NCBI GenBank assembly: GCA_913062955.1
Contig: CAJXZP010000016.1
Span: forward strand, 1 to 62,577
Source of the DNA: an uncultured Flavobacteriales bacterium
GTDB taxonomy: Bacteria > Bacteroidota > Bacteroidia > Flavobacteriales_G > Salibacteraceae
DNA: 62,577 bases
Direction of reading: 5' to 3'
Shown in pieces: positions 44,384 through 54,900 of this stretch (positions are counted from its first letter, which is position 1; each line of letters begins with the position of its first letter). Position numbers and translations under genes: made by a program. The notes below the pieces were generated by a model. That model searched no databases, was not told the DNA's origin, and saw only the letters and a program-made list of their open reading frames with translations.

Positions 44384-45417
44384 TTTTTTATGCCAAACAA
44401 GTTTAGGTTATCTATAAATTTTAATCGCTTTTCGGGCCATATAATTTCAATAAGGAGAAATAATAACGCAGCAATCAAAAAGAACTGGAAACGATCTTCG
44501 TAATCGCTGAATATTTTAGATTCCATTTCTGTGGTTTCCAATTTATTTATTTCTTCCAAAATCTCTTTTAATCCAATATGACCGTTATTGGCTCTAAAGA
44601 ATTCACCGCCACCCGCAACAGCCAATTCAGACAACATTTCTTCATTCAATTTGGTGATAATGGTGTTTCCCTCTTTGTCTTTTCGGAATCCTAATTGGAT
44701 CCCATTTCTATAAATTGGAATAGGGGCTCCTTTAACCGATCCCAAGCCAATGGTGTAAATTATCACCCCTTTTTCCTTGGCTTCTTTGGCTAAATTAATG
44801 GCATCTTCCTCGTGATCTTCCCCATCCGTAATTAGGATGATGGCTTTACTAGTTTTGGTGGTAAAGTCAAACGATTGCAAACAAGTTTCTAATGCTGCTC
44901 CAATAGAGGTTCCTTGGTTGTTTACCGAATTTGTACTTAAGGATTGGGTAAATAATTTAGCCGCAGCATAATCGGTCGTTAAAGGAAGCTGAACATAAGC
45001 TTTTCCCGCAAAAATGACAATTCCCAAGCGATCACCCTGCAAATTATCAATTAGCTTTTCAACCCCCATGCGAGTTCGTTCCAAACGGTTAGGCTTAATG
45101 TCTTCGGCCATCATGCTATTGGAAACATCTACGGCTAAAATCAAATCAATTCCTTCTCTTTTGGCTTCGTATAGTTTGCTCCCAATTTGTGGATTTGAAA
45201 TTCCGATAATTAAGAAAATCCACACGACACAAAAAAGGATGAAGTGGCCCCATTTAGTTTTGGTGTTGAATTGGGGTAATACCAAGCCTCGAAGTTTAAT
45301 GGAACTCAGCTCTTTTACCCGGTTTTTGGTCCAAATTAAATTGAGAATAAAAGCCAAGGCAATTACTCCCAAGGCAGCTAGCCACCATAAATGTTCGATA
45401 TGTGCGAGTCTAAACAT
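44380..45417 (-). CDS. batB: BatB: membrane VWA protein
   Basis: A 345-residue protein with membrane helices near 8-28 and 57-75, a periplasmic VWA domain at about 90-290 and a C-terminal helix near 310-330. The MIDAS site is complete: DVSNS, then QGTSIG threonine, then ITDGEDH. It is the second VWA partner of the Bat cluster. Its start overlaps the batA stop by a single base. Confidence 0.93.
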   Translation of the reverse strand: MFRLAHIEHLWWLAALGVIALAFILNLIWTKNRVKELSSIKLRGLVLPQFNTKTKWGHFILFCVVWIFLIIGISNPQIGSKLYEAKREGIDLILAVDVSNSMMAEDIKPNRLERTRMGVEKLIDNLQGDRLGIVIFAGKAYVQLPLTTDYAAAKLFTQSLSTNSVNNQGTSIGAALETCLQSFDFTTKTSKAIILITDGEDHEEDAINLAKEAKEKGVIIYTIGLGSVKGAPIPIYRNGIQLGFRKDKEGNTIITKLNEEMLSELAVAGGGEFFRANNGHIGLKEILEEINKLETTEMESKIFSDYEDRFQFFLIAALLFLLIEIIWPEKRLKFIDNLNLFGIKK

Positions 45418-46415
45418 TAATTAGTTATAGATCTTAATAAAGTTTTTTGTAATAAAAATTCTAGTAAAAGAAGGATGGCCGCAGCCATAGCCCAAGGATA
45501 AAACTGCTCGTTTCTTTTTCTAAATTCTTTTACGTCAATTTCTGTTTTTTCAAGTTCATCAATTTGGGCATAAATCCCTTCCAATGATTCGTTATCTGTG
45601 GCTCTAAAATGTTTCCCGTTGGTTTGTTTTGCAATCTTTTCAAGAGTGATTTCATCAATACTAACCTTTTGATTTTTATAGGTGATTTCCCCATTAGGTA
45701 ATTGCATAGGCATAGGAGCCATTCCGTTGGTTCCCACTGCAATGGTGTACACCTTGACTCCAAATTTACGGGCGATTTCAGCGGCTGTTAGGGGAGGGAT
45801 ATCTCCCGCATTATTGGTGCCATCCGTAAGTAAAACCACTATTTTACTTTTTGCTTCACTTTCTTTTAATCGGTTAATAGCCGTAGCTAAACCCACACCA
45901 ATGGCAGTTCCGTCCTCCACCATTCCATTTTGTAAATCACCCATTAGGTTTTTTATTACCGAATGGTCAGTAGTTAATGGAGATTGGGTATAGGCTTCAC
46001 CTGCATAAATGACTAATCCAATGCGGTCATTCACCCGTTTTTCAATAAAATTAATGGCGACTTCTTTAGCGGCTTCCAAACGGTTAGGTTCTAAATCTCG
46101 AGCCAACATGGACCCCGAGATATCCATTGCTAAAACAATATCAATCCCTTCGGCTTTTACATTTTGCCAACTACTCGAAGACTGGGGACGTGCAATAGCA
46201 ATAATGATTAAGCCTGCAGCGATAGTTTTTGTAATAAATAATCCATGCATTAAAAGCAGTTTCCCCGTTGGCTTTACCGAAGTCGCAAAACGTTGAGTAG
46301 GTAGGTTTACCTGCGCTTTTCGTTGGCTAAAACGTGCAAAATACCAGGCCCATAATATAGGGACAATGATTAAGAACCCCAGTACCCACGGATATGCAAA
46401 TTCAATGTTATTCAT
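45417..46415 (-). CDS. batA: BatA: membrane VWA protein
   Basis: A 332-residue protein of the same layout as BatB: N-terminal helices (about 8-28 and 55-72), VWA domain about 85-285 with DISGS, EDGTAIG and LTDGTNN as the MIDAS residues, and a final helix (WAMAAAILLLLEFLL) near 308-323. BatA/BatB were first linked to oxygen tolerance in Bacteroides. It overlaps the upstream gene by eight bases. Confidence 0.93.
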   Translation of the reverse strand: MNNIEFAYPWVLGFLIIVPILWAWYFARFSQRKAQVNLPTQRFATSVKPTGKLLLMHGLFITKTIAAGLIIIAIARPQSSSSWQNVKAEGIDIVLAMDISGSMLARDLEPNRLEAAKEVAINFIEKRVNDRIGLVIYAGEAYTQSPLTTDHSVIKNLMGDLQNGMVEDGTAIGVGLATAINRLKESEAKSKIVVLLTDGTNNAGDIPPLTAAEIARKFGVKVYTIAVGTNGMAPMPMQLPNGEITYKNQKVSIDEITLEKIAKQTNGKHFRATDNESLEGIYAQIDELEKTEIDVKEFRKRNEQFYPWAMAAAILLLLEFLLQKTLLRSITN

Positions 46416-47388
46416 TGTCCGTAGCTTTTTTAGTGGATGACTCTTCTTTTATTTCTTCTACTATTTTGGTTTGATCCACCAATTTGTAAGCGAGGGCAAT
46501 ACTATCCTCATTTTCATGGGGTAGGGGAGTCGCTTTTGCGAATTTCACCAAATCTGATAAACCTAAAGATTCAAGGACTTCTTTACGCAAGTTTTTATCC
46601 ATACGGGTAATCTTCAATAAATGCTTTAATTCATCTGTGGTAGATTCTTTTACCGGAACATGAAAACGGTTTTCAATGTATTCTCTAATAATATCGGATA
46701 TTTGAATGTGATAGGCCTTGAAAGCACCCGATTGCCACAACTGTTCACTCTCCAATTGGTTGAGTCGTTCAAGAGCCGTAATATGTGCCGGAATACTAAT
46801 TTTTGGTGTGATTTGACCTTCTTTTTTCGCATTCTTACCGATAATAAATGCAAGGATGGCTAGGGCAAACAAAACTCCAATTCCAATTAATGGATAATGG
46901 TAATAGGCTTGAATGTATTCCCATAAGGTCATCGGAATTTGAATGGGTTCTACAATATCGATAAAACCTTTGGCGGTATCTACATCTACTGTTCCGATGG
47001 CTAATAAAAATGAGTTGGTCGAAAATGGAATGGAGTCGATCCAAACCGTGGTTTCCGGAAAGGCCCATAAACCAGAGTCGAACGAAGAAATGACCCATTG
47101 TTTTTGATACCCAATAATGGTTTGTTTGGAGATAGAATCTTCAAAAATGGTATCGATTGGGTGAGATTCAATAATTTCAATTTGGGTGGTTACCGTATCC
47201 GTAAATTCGGGCCAGATAATTTTCTCATCCACTCGGGCATACACGGTTAATTCCACCCGCGTTTGCTCCCCAATTAATAGTTCTTGACTAAAAGGGTTTA
47301 TTCGAACTCTTTCACTTTGTGCGTTAACATTCCAACCCAATACGGTAATGGCCAATATTAAAACGATATATCTAAAAAAAGTAATCAT
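46408..47388 (-). CDS. Bat-operon single-pass membrane protein
   Basis: A 326-residue protein with a signal peptide (about 1-23), a periplasmic beta domain resembling the first part of BatD (RVRINPFSQELLIGEQTRVELTVY), a membrane helix at about 170-188 and a cytoplasmic helical end (ALERLNQLESEQLWQSGAFKAYHIQISDIIREYIENRF) like DUF4381-type proteins. It occupies the usual place between DUF58 and batA in Bacteroidota Bat clusters. The role is unknown. It overlaps batA by eight bases and DUF58 by four. Confidence 0.83.
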   Translation of the reverse strand: MITFFRYIVLILAITVLGWNVNAQSERVRINPFSQELLIGEQTRVELTVYARVDEKIIWPEFTDTVTTQIEIIESHPIDTIFEDSISKQTIIGYQKQWVISSFDSGLWAFPETTVWIDSIPFSTNSFLLAIGTVDVDTAKGFIDIVEPIQIPMTLWEYIQAYYHYPLIGIGVLFALAILAFIIGKNAKKEGQITPKISIPAHITALERLNQLESEQLWQSGAFKAYHIQISDIIREYIENRFHVPVKESTTDELKHLLKITRMDKNLRKEVLESLGLSDLVKFAKATPLPHENEDSIALAYKLVDQTKIVEEIKEESSTKKATDNE

Positions 47389-48260
47389 CGTTTGGTTTCC
47401 CTTTTTTTGAAAAGTTTCATTAATGGTTGTACGTAATTTATTTGGGTAGGCATCAAAGCCGCATCTACCCCAGCGGATTTAAATATTTGTGCCATCTCAT
47501 CGTCAAATTTGTTCAATTCCCTTTGGTAAGATTGCTGAAAAGAATCCGAACTCGTATCTGCCCAAAACACTTCTCCTGTTTCAGGATCGCTTAAGGGAAC
47601 CAAACCTACTTTAGGGAATTTGGCCTCAATTGGGTCTTGAATTCTTAAGGCCACTAAGTCGTGTTTCTTATTCGCTAACTTAATCGATCTAGCGAACGGT
47701 TCGCTAATAAAATCAGAGATCAAAAAAGCAATACATTTCTTTTTAATCACTCCTGTAAAATAACGTAAAGCATGGTCAATATCCGTACCTTTATTCTCCG
47801 CCTTGAAATTCAATAAGTCTCGAATGATCTGTAAGGTATGTCCCCTTCCTTTTTTGGGTGGAATAAACTTTTCAATTTTATCTGAAAAGAAAATCACCCC
47901 AATTTTATCATTATTTGCAATGGTAGAAAAAGCCAAAACAGCACATATTTCTGTAATGTAGTTACGTTTTAAAATTTCATTACTTCCATAGTTTTCAGAG
48001 GCGCTCACATCCACGATTAACATCACTGTTTGTTCACGTTCTTCTTCAAAAATCTTTACATAGGGAGATCCCATTCGGGCGGTTACATTCCAGTCAATTT
48101 TTCGAATTTCATCTCCCGGTTGATACTCTCGTACCTCGGCAAATGTCATTCCTTGACCTTTGAACGCACTATGATATTCGCCCGAGAAAATCTGGTTGGA
48201 TAATCCTTTGGTTTTTATCTCAATACGTCTAACCTTACGTAATAATTCTTTGGTTTCCAT
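47385..48260 (-). CDS. DUF58 protein of the MoxR-Bat operon
   Basis: A 291-residue cytosolic protein. The DUF58 motif is plain: EYQPGDEIRKIDWNVTARMG followed by PYVKIFEEEREQTVMLIVDVSAS, a degenerate VWA fold starting at about 75. These proteins are encoded beside MoxR AAA+ ATPases and are thought to be adaptors or clients of them. It starts 32 bases after moxR and overlaps the next gene by four bases. Confidence 0.94.
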   Translation of the reverse strand: METKELLRKVRRIEIKTKGLSNQIFSGEYHSAFKGQGMTFAEVREYQPGDEIRKIDWNVTARMGSPYVKIFEEEREQTVMLIVDVSASENYGSNEILKRNYITEICAVLAFSTIANNDKIGVIFFSDKIEKFIPPKKGRGHTLQIIRDLLNFKAENKGTDIDHALRYFTGVIKKKCIAFLISDFISEPFARSIKLANKKHDLVALRIQDPIEAKFPKVGLVPLSDPETGEVFWADTSSDSFQQSYQRELNKFDDEMAQIFKSAGVDAALMPTQINYVQPLMKLFKKRETKR

Positions 48261-48292
48261 TTCTTAATAGATCGCTATGCTAAAGGTCTCGT

Positions 48293-49336
48293 TTAGGGTA
48301 CCTCTACTTTATTCAAGATATTATTGACAATATCCATGGAAGTAATATCTTCGGCTTCCGCTTCATAGGATAACCCGATTCTATGACGCATGACATCCAT
48401 ACAAATCGCGCGCACATCTTCGGGAATTACATAACCTCTTTTATTCAAAAATGCGTGGGCTTTTGCCGATACGGCTAAACTAATGGAGGCACGTGGTGAG
48501 GCTCCAAAACTCACTAGATTTTCATGGTCGTCTAGTCCGTAATCTTTTGGATATCGAGACGCAAATACAATATCAATGATGTATTGCTCAATTTTTTCGT
48601 CCATATATATTTGACGAACGACTTCACGGGCTTGGATAATATCTTTTGGATTACAAACGGCATTTGGTTTGGTAAAACCACCGGCTTGCATGTTCATGCG
48701 AACAATTAATTTTTCTTCTTCACGAGTCGGATAATCAATGACCACCTTCATTAAAAATCGATCTACTTGTGCTTCTGGTAAGGGATAGGTACCTTCTTGC
48801 TCTACCGGATTTTGAGTGGCCATAACCAAAAATGGTTTAGGTAGAGGGTAGGTCTGGTCTCCAATGGTTACCTGCCTTTCCTGCATCGCTTCCAATAACG
48901 CACTTTGTACTTTGGCTGGCGCACGATTTATCTCATCTGCTAAAACGAAGTTGGCAAAAATGGGACCCTTCTTATTGGTGAATTCACCCGATTTTGCATT
49001 GTAGATAATGGTACCTACTAAATCGGCTGGTAGTAAATCAGGCGTAAATTGAATCCGACTAAATTCGGCATCAATGGCTTTGGATAAAGTGGTGATAGCT
49101 AGTGTTTTTGCTAGTCCAGGAACTCCTTCTAACAAAATATGACCATCGGCCAACATAGCAATCAAAAGACGGTCAATCATGTATTCTTGACCAATCAGTA
49201 CTTTCTTCATTTCCAACTTAAGAAGGTCGATGAAAGCACTTTCTTTTTGTATCATTTCGTTTAGTAATCGGATGTCTACCGCAGGTACAGATCCGGTGGT
49301 TTGTACCGTAGATTCGTAAGATTGTATTATGTCCAT
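48293..49336 (-). CDS. moxR: MoxR-family AAA+ ATPase
   Basis: A 347-residue AAA+ ATPase with Walker A EGVPGLAKT at about 75-83, Walker B LADEINRAP, sensor VMATQNPVEQEGTYPLPEAQVDRF and the arginine-finger region FGASPRASISL; the C-terminal lid follows. MoxR ATPases remodel or activate VWA proteins. Here it heads an eight-gene operon through batE, fitting a chaperone for the BatA/BatB assembly (inference). Confidence 0.95.
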   Translation of the reverse strand: MDIIQSYESTVQTTGSVPAVDIRLLNEMIQKESAFIDLLKLEMKKVLIGQEYMIDRLLIAMLADGHILLEGVPGLAKTLAITTLSKAIDAEFSRIQFTPDLLPADLVGTIIYNAKSGEFTNKKGPIFANFVLADEINRAPAKVQSALLEAMQERQVTIGDQTYPLPKPFLVMATQNPVEQEGTYPLPEAQVDRFLMKVVIDYPTREEEKLIVRMNMQAGGFTKPNAVCNPKDIIQAREVVRQIYMDEKIEQYIIDIVFASRYPKDYGLDDHENLVSFGASPRASISLAVSAKAHAFLNKRGYVIPEDVRAICMDVMRHRIGLSYEAEAEDITSMDIVNNILNKVEVP

Positions 49337-49359
49337 TTATTCGTGTTTATAGCAAGTCA

Positions 49360-49406
49360 CAAATATGAACTAACGGGTAATTTTAACAAATACAACATCG
49401 TTAAAA
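49360..49406 (-). promoter_or_regulatory. Promoter of the moxR-bat operon and a nearby dyad
   Basis: On the minus strand TTTG (49390-49387), a 19-base spacer and CATATTTG (49367-49360) give a near-consensus promoter, 23 bases before the moxR ATG. A dyad TTTTAAC (49381-49387) and GTTAAAA (49400-49406) overlaps the upstream box and could be an operator. Confidence 0.5.
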
Positions 49407-49554
49407 TTTGTTAACAGAATAGGGGCAAATCCCCGATAATATTGGTTTTTGTGATTTTTTATGAACGAATAAGCTCCAATTCATTAAACATTCTCTATAT
49501 TTCATTTTTTTAACTTTATTTTCACCCACACTTTAAGCCAGGAAAAACCTAAAT

Positions 49555-50319
49555 ATGCGCCTTACAATTATTCTAATTACTATTACATTATTTGCCACAT
49601 CGTGTGCTTTTCATTCCGGTGTAATGACCGGAAGTGCTGCCCTAACGAATTCCAATTTTAAATATGTCGGTTTAGCAAAAGGAACGGCAACCACCACTCA
49701 TGTGTTTGGTATTGGAGGTTTAAAAAAACAAGCCTTGGTATTTGAAGCCAAGAAAAATTTATTGAAAAATTATCCCTTACGTGAAGGACAGGCTTTGGCA
49801 AATGTAGCCGTAGATATGAAAAAAACTTTTGTTTTTCCGGTGATAAAAACTCGAGTGACTTTGACCGCAGATGTGGTAGATTTCAATGCGCATGGAAATT
49901 ACACCAATTTTGACTCTATGATCGTGGATAACTATGTAAACGGAATTATGGATAGATACGGTCTTGGCTTATTTGATTCCGTTTACTTCGTTGGACATGG
50001 AAGTATTATAAAAGGGGAAATTAGAATTTTTGTAAAAAAGTCAGCCAAAATAAAATATACGGCAAGTAACGGTTCTTCTTTTACGGAGTTAGTTACTTTG
50101 GATAAAGTACTATTGAGGAAACCCTCTGGAAATGAAGTTGATCGATTTGGTTTTTACATCCATGAAAAGGTGCGGTTCTTAGATGATGATGGAAGAATGG
50201 AAGAGGCAGCCATTTTTGGAATTAACAAAAAATATATAGGCGTTAAATATGCGTTTAAGTCAAATGGTCATTTTTTGTGGAAAATCTTACCGATTACTCG
50301 TATTCAAAAACTTCGATAG
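49555..50319 (+). CDS. DUF6567-like lipoprotein
   Basis: A 254-residue lipoprotein (lipobox ATSC, Cys17). The mature start FHSGVMTGSAALTNSNFKYVGLAKGTATTTHVFGIGG, with the later helix EAKKNLLKNYPLREGQALANVAVD, matches a Bacteroidota lipoprotein family annotated DUF6567; the second half (about 110-254) is a beta-rich domain not recognised. Function unknown. It is convergent with mtaB. Confidence 0.7.
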   Translation: MRLTIILITITLFATSCAFHSGVMTGSAALTNSNFKYVGLAKGTATTTHVFGIGGLKKQALVFEAKKNLLKNYPLREGQALANVAVDMKKTFVFPVIKTRVTLTADVVDFNAHGNYTNFDSMIVDNYVNGIMDRYGLGLFDSVYFVGHGSIIKGEIRIFVKKSAKIKYTASNGSSFTELVTLDKVLLRKPSGNEVDRFGFYIHEKVRFLDDDGRMEEAAIFGINKKYIGVKYAFKSNGHFLWKILPITRIQKLR

Positions 50320-50322
50320 AAA

Positions 50323-50390
50323 TTTTCACTTAAATGGGTTCCTGTTACTTTATTGCCGATAAGTTCTCTTATGGGAGGTTTAAGTGGAAA
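50323..50390. other. Long inverted repeat between convergent genes
   Basis: Arms 50323-50334 and 50379-50390 pair over 12 positions with one G-T, enclosing a smaller ATAAG/CTTAT hairpin (50359-50372). There is no T tract, so it is not a standard terminator, though a role in ending transcription is possible. Confidence 0.45.
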
Positions 50391-50416
50391 CTTATTCACC
50401 ATAAAGGGCGTTTCGT

Positions 50417-51706
50417 TTAAACTAAAGTCATCATACCCTCAGCCGCTACATCCTTTAAAGTTACTTCTTCAAAAGAATTTACTAGTTTGGCATTATAGGG
50501 TTTGGAAACTTTAATATAGTTTTCGGTAAATCCGTGCATGAGTCCATTTTCATCCTGGGCTGATTCCCAAAGAACCGTTTTGGTTTTACCTATTTGAGTT
50601 TCGTTGAAGGCACGTCTTTTCTTTTGCGAAAGAATTCGGAGTTGTTCACTACGTTCGTTTCGTTTGGGCATGGGAACTGGGTTATCCATTCTATTAGCTA
50701 TGGTGTTAGGACGTTCGCTATAGCTAAATACATGGAAATAGGAAACCGGTAAATCTCGTACAAACTCAAAGGTTTCCATAAACTCTTCATCAGTCTCTCC
50801 TGGAAAACCCACAATAATATCGACCCCAATACATGCATCAGGCATTAATCGCTTTATAGTATGTACGCGATCCGTATATAATTCTTTTAAATACCTACGT
50901 TTCATGTCTTTAAGGATGCGGTTGGAACCCGACTGAAGTGGGACATGAAAATGAGGAACAAACTTTTTGCTTTTACTCGTAAATTCTATGATCTCTGAGG
51001 AAAGTAAATTGGGTTCTATGGAGGAGATTCTAAATCTAGGGATGGTTGTTTGGTCCAATACCTGAATTAAATCGTGAAAATTCTCCTCCGTTCCCACACC
51101 GAATTCGCCCGTATTTACTCCTGTTAATACCACTTCCTTAACTGCGGTAGCTTCCACTTCTTTGACCACTTTCATGGTTTCTGCTATGGTTTGCGAACGG
51201 CTATTACCTCTAGCTAACGGAATCGTACAGAAAGAACAAAAGTAATCGCATCCATCCTGAATTTTTAAGAACGTACGCGTACGATCCCCCATGGAAAAGG
51301 AAGGGTGAAAAGTTTTTGCACGACTTACTTTTCCGTAATGTGCTTCTTTATCTTCTACAGAAATTTTATCGAGATAGGAAGCTGTATCAAATTTTTCATT
51401 AGCTCCTAATACGAGGTTTACACCCGGGATGGCTAAAATTTCTTCGGGTTTCAATTGTGCGTAACATCCTAAAACCACTACTTTGGCCTCTGGGTTATAT
51501 TTTTGAGCACGTCTAACTACATTCCGACATTTTTTATCTGCGTTGTCGGTAACCGAACAGGTGTTAATCACATAAACATCCGCTCCTCTTTCAAAATCTA
51601 CCTTGGCATAACCTGCATCCGCAAGATTTCTGGCAATGGTAGAGGTTTCTGAAAAATTTAATTTACACCCTAAGGTATAATATGCGGCTGTTTGATATGC
51701 TTTCAT
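50417..51706 (-). CDS. mtaB: tRNA (t6A37) methylthiotransferase
   Basis: A 429-residue radical SAM enzyme that turns t6A37 of tRNA into ms2t6A. The N-terminal methylthiotransferase domain supplies three cluster cysteines (TLGCKLN, NTCSVTDNADKKC, VLGCYAQ), and the radical SAM cluster is CDYFCSFC at about 152-159; the C-terminal TRAM domain is about 370-429. The order and sequences fit MtaB rather than MiaB or RimO. The start codon is eight bases from a TAnnTTTG element, so the leader is very short. Confidence 0.95.
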   Translation of the reverse strand: MKAYQTAAYYTLGCKLNFSETSTIARNLADAGYAKVDFERGADVYVINTCSVTDNADKKCRNVVRRAQKYNPEAKVVVLGCYAQLKPEEILAIPGVNLVLGANEKFDTASYLDKISVEDKEAHYGKVSRAKTFHPSFSMGDRTRTFLKIQDGCDYFCSFCTIPLARGNSRSQTIAETMKVVKEVEATAVKEVVLTGVNTGEFGVGTEENFHDLIQVLDQTTIPRFRISSIEPNLLSSEIIEFTSKSKKFVPHFHVPLQSGSNRILKDMKRRYLKELYTDRVHTIKRLMPDACIGVDIIVGFPGETDEEFMETFEFVRDLPVSYFHVFSYSERPNTIANRMDNPVPMPKRNERSEQLRILSQKKRRAFNETQIGKTKTVLWESAQDENGLMHGFTENYIKVSKPYNAKLVNSFEEVTLKDVAAEGMMTLV

Positions 51707-51713
51707 TGGGCTG

Positions 51714-51721
51714 CAAAAGTA
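51714..51721 (-). promoter_or_regulatory. TAnnTTTG element next to mtaB
   Basis: The minus strand reads TACTTTTG, with only seven bases between it and the ATG at 51706. Confidence 0.5.
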
Positions 51722-51886
51722 AAATTTTCAAACTAATAATAGCGCAGGGAATAAGGTCGCAATTTGTTAAAGATGTTAATGGTAAAAAAAGGCTTTTTGT
51801 TGCATGTTTTTAATCTGGTAATTTTAACCATATAATCAATCTGTTTCAGGGTAAAAAAATATGTTTAAAACACATACTAATTTCGT

Positions 51887-51894
51887 TAAATTTG
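51887..51894 (+). promoter_or_regulatory. TAnnTTTG element before the repeat protein gene
   Basis: TAAATTTG, 25 bases before ATG 51920; no TTG at proper spacing was seen. Confidence 0.5.
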
Positions 51895-51919
51895 CGTCTT
51901 GTTTAATCGAACAATTACC

Positions 51920-54900
51920 ATGACAAACAAATTTTTCATCCGTATACTTTTATTGTTTTGTGTGATTTCCATTTCGCAATCGTCTTATTCTCAGGTTTCT
52001 GAGTCTAGTGATGCGGAAGAAGGAAGTACCAATGCAGGGAAATCTAATTTAATTATTAGTGGAACATTGTTTGATGACGGAACGAGATTGGAAGATGTTA
52101 TTGTATCTATCAAACCCGAAGGAGGACCCGAATCGGAAGAATTTAGTGATGCTGGAGGGAAATTTAAAATTTCATTTGAATTGGATCTGGTGTATATGAT
52201 GTACTTCAAAAAAGAGGGGTATGTGGATAAAATGGTCGAGGTGGATACTCGTAATATCCCTTCGGATAATCGGAAATTTGATTTTTACTATAAAGGTTGG
52301 AAAGTGGATATGTTTCCTTCGGATTTAGAGGTGGATTTTTCTGCTTTAAAAATGCCCGTGGCTAAAGTAGTTTTTAATCCTGCCGATGATGGTTTTAGTA
52401 CCGACAAAAAGTATGAAAGGGTTGTTCGTCCGAGGCGTGAGAAATTAATTGAGGATGTGTATGCTGCGTATGATGACCGAGATTCAAAGGAGGAAGGTGC
52501 GTTTGATGATTACATGTTGGCGGTAAAAGACGGAGATTTGTTTTTAAAAGAAGGGGATTATGAAAATGCAATGATGCAGTATGAAGCGGCAAAACATATT
52601 TTACCTAGAGAAAGCTACCCGGATAAACAAATTAAAAAGACCCTGGCTTTGATGAATGCTAATCAATCCGTAGATGAACAATACGCAAATGTTTTAGCCA
52701 CCGCAGATGAAGCTTTTGATAATAAAAACTGGGAGACAGCTAGAGAAAATTACGAAGAGGCGGAGGGAATTAAGCCTAAAATGGAATATCCCAAAGATCA
52801 AATTGATTTAATTGTAAAAAACATAGCGGCCGAAAAATTGGCGGCCATGCAATTGAAAGAAAAAGAGAAATTGGATTTATATAACGGATTCGTGGCTAAA
52901 GGAGATTCCTTATTGGCCGCTAAAAGTTTTACAAATTCAAAAGTCCAATACAATAAGGCATTGGAGGTGATGAGTAAAGAATATCCGAAATCAAAAATTA
53001 AAGAAATTAACGGAATACTGGCTCAGTCGGAAAAATCGGAGAAAGCCTATTTAAATTTATTAGCGAATGCAAATAAATTTATGAGCGAAAAAAAGTATGC
53101 ACAAGCGAAGGAAACTTATGCCAATGCATTGGGGGTTAAACCGGAAGCGGAAGAGCCTAAATTAAAAATGAAAGAGATTGATGGTTTGTTAGCTGGATTA
53201 GCAGCCATGAAGGAACTGGAAGGTAAGTTAGCCGCAAAAAAAGAGGCGGATTTAAAAGCGCAATACGAGGGTATTATCTTTGCCGCTGATGCGTTAATGG
53301 TGGATAAGGAATATGTTAAAGCGAAAGCAGAATATGAAAGAGCGCTAGGATTAAAGCCAAATGATATTTATCCCAAGGATCAAATTGCCTTGATTAATAA
53401 CACGCTGTCTAAGATGGAAGGATTGGACATTCAATATTCTAAATTAATGTCTGATGCGGTTAAAAACAGGTCTGTATCTAAATGGGAATTCGCAAAATCG
53501 AATTACCAAGCTGCCTTGGAGTTAAAGCCAAGTGAACAATCTCCGAAGGATGGGATTGCTGAAATGGATGCGAAATTAGGAGCCATAGCCGCTAAAGAGG
53601 ATGCCGAGAAAATGGCTTTGGAAAATAAATACACCAAATTTATTAGTGACAGTGATGCAGAAATGTTGAATGAAAATTATGCTAATGCAAAGGCTGGTTA
53701 CGAGAAAGCCTTGGTGTTAAAACCAAAAGAAAATTATCCAAAAGATCAAATTGCTATTGCGAATGCCAAAATGTTAGCGATTCAAGGAGCGGATAAGCAG
53801 TATAGTAAATTAATGGCTGACGCAGAAAAGGATAAATCATTGAAAAAATGGGAGTTGGCAAGAGCCAATTATGTAGCTGCTTCTGAAATAAAACCAAATG
53901 AGCAGGCTCCAAAGGATGGAATGGCTTTCATTGATTCCAAATTAGCTACAATTAATGCGGACGCAGCAGCTAAACGAAAAGCGCTGGAGGACAATTACAA
54001 CACATATCTCGCCACCGCAGATGGGTTAATGGAGAGTAAAGACTACCTTAAGGCTAAAGGAGAGTACGAGAAGGCATTAAACCTAAAGCCAAAAGAGAAT
54101 TATCCAAAGGAACAAATTACAAAAGCGAATTCTAGTTTGGCCCAAATTGAAGGGGTGGAAAAACAATATGGTAAATGGATGGCAGATGCATTAAAAAATA
54201 AATCATCCACTAATTGGAACCAAGCAAGATCAAATTACATGGCGGCATCTGAACTAAAACCAAAGGAGCAAGCTCCTAAAGATGGCATTGCGGAAATGGA
54301 TAAGAAATTAGCTTCTATGGCTGCGGCTGCAGAGGCTAAACAAAAAGCAATTAATGATAGGTATGCTGGTTTTGTTGCGGATGGAGATGCGATGATGACC
54401 CTCGAAAAATATGACGATGCACAAAAAGCATACAAAGAAGCATTAACCGTAAAAAGTCAGGCGGATTATCCTAAAACTCAATTGGCTATCATCGAGGACA
54501 GGCTAAAGGGGATGGCTATTGCGGCAGCTGCAAGTGAGAATGAAGCAAAAGAATTAGCGGCTAAAGAGCTCGCTTATTCTCAGTCCATTGGAACAGCGGA
54601 TCAACTATATAAAACGGGATCCCTATCAGCGGCAAAAGCAGAATATAAGAACGCGTTAAGTATTTATTCAGGGAAAGCATATCCGGTGAGCCAAATGGCA
54701 GAAATTGATGCTAAATTGGAAGAAATTGCTGCTTCTGATGCCGCAGCAGCCGAGGAATTGGCAATGGCGAAAGCAAAAGAAAATAGTTATTCGGAAATCA
54801 TTGTAAAAGCGGATGCCGCATTTGCTAAAAATGATTTCGTGAGTGCGCAATTAGAGTATCAAAATGCTCAAAAAGTGTTTAGTGACAGACCGTACCCTGC

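Noticed and set aside
45682-46296. Plus-strand frames opposite batA
   Set aside because: They are shadows of the minus-strand VWA gene, whose MIDAS residues and length are intact.
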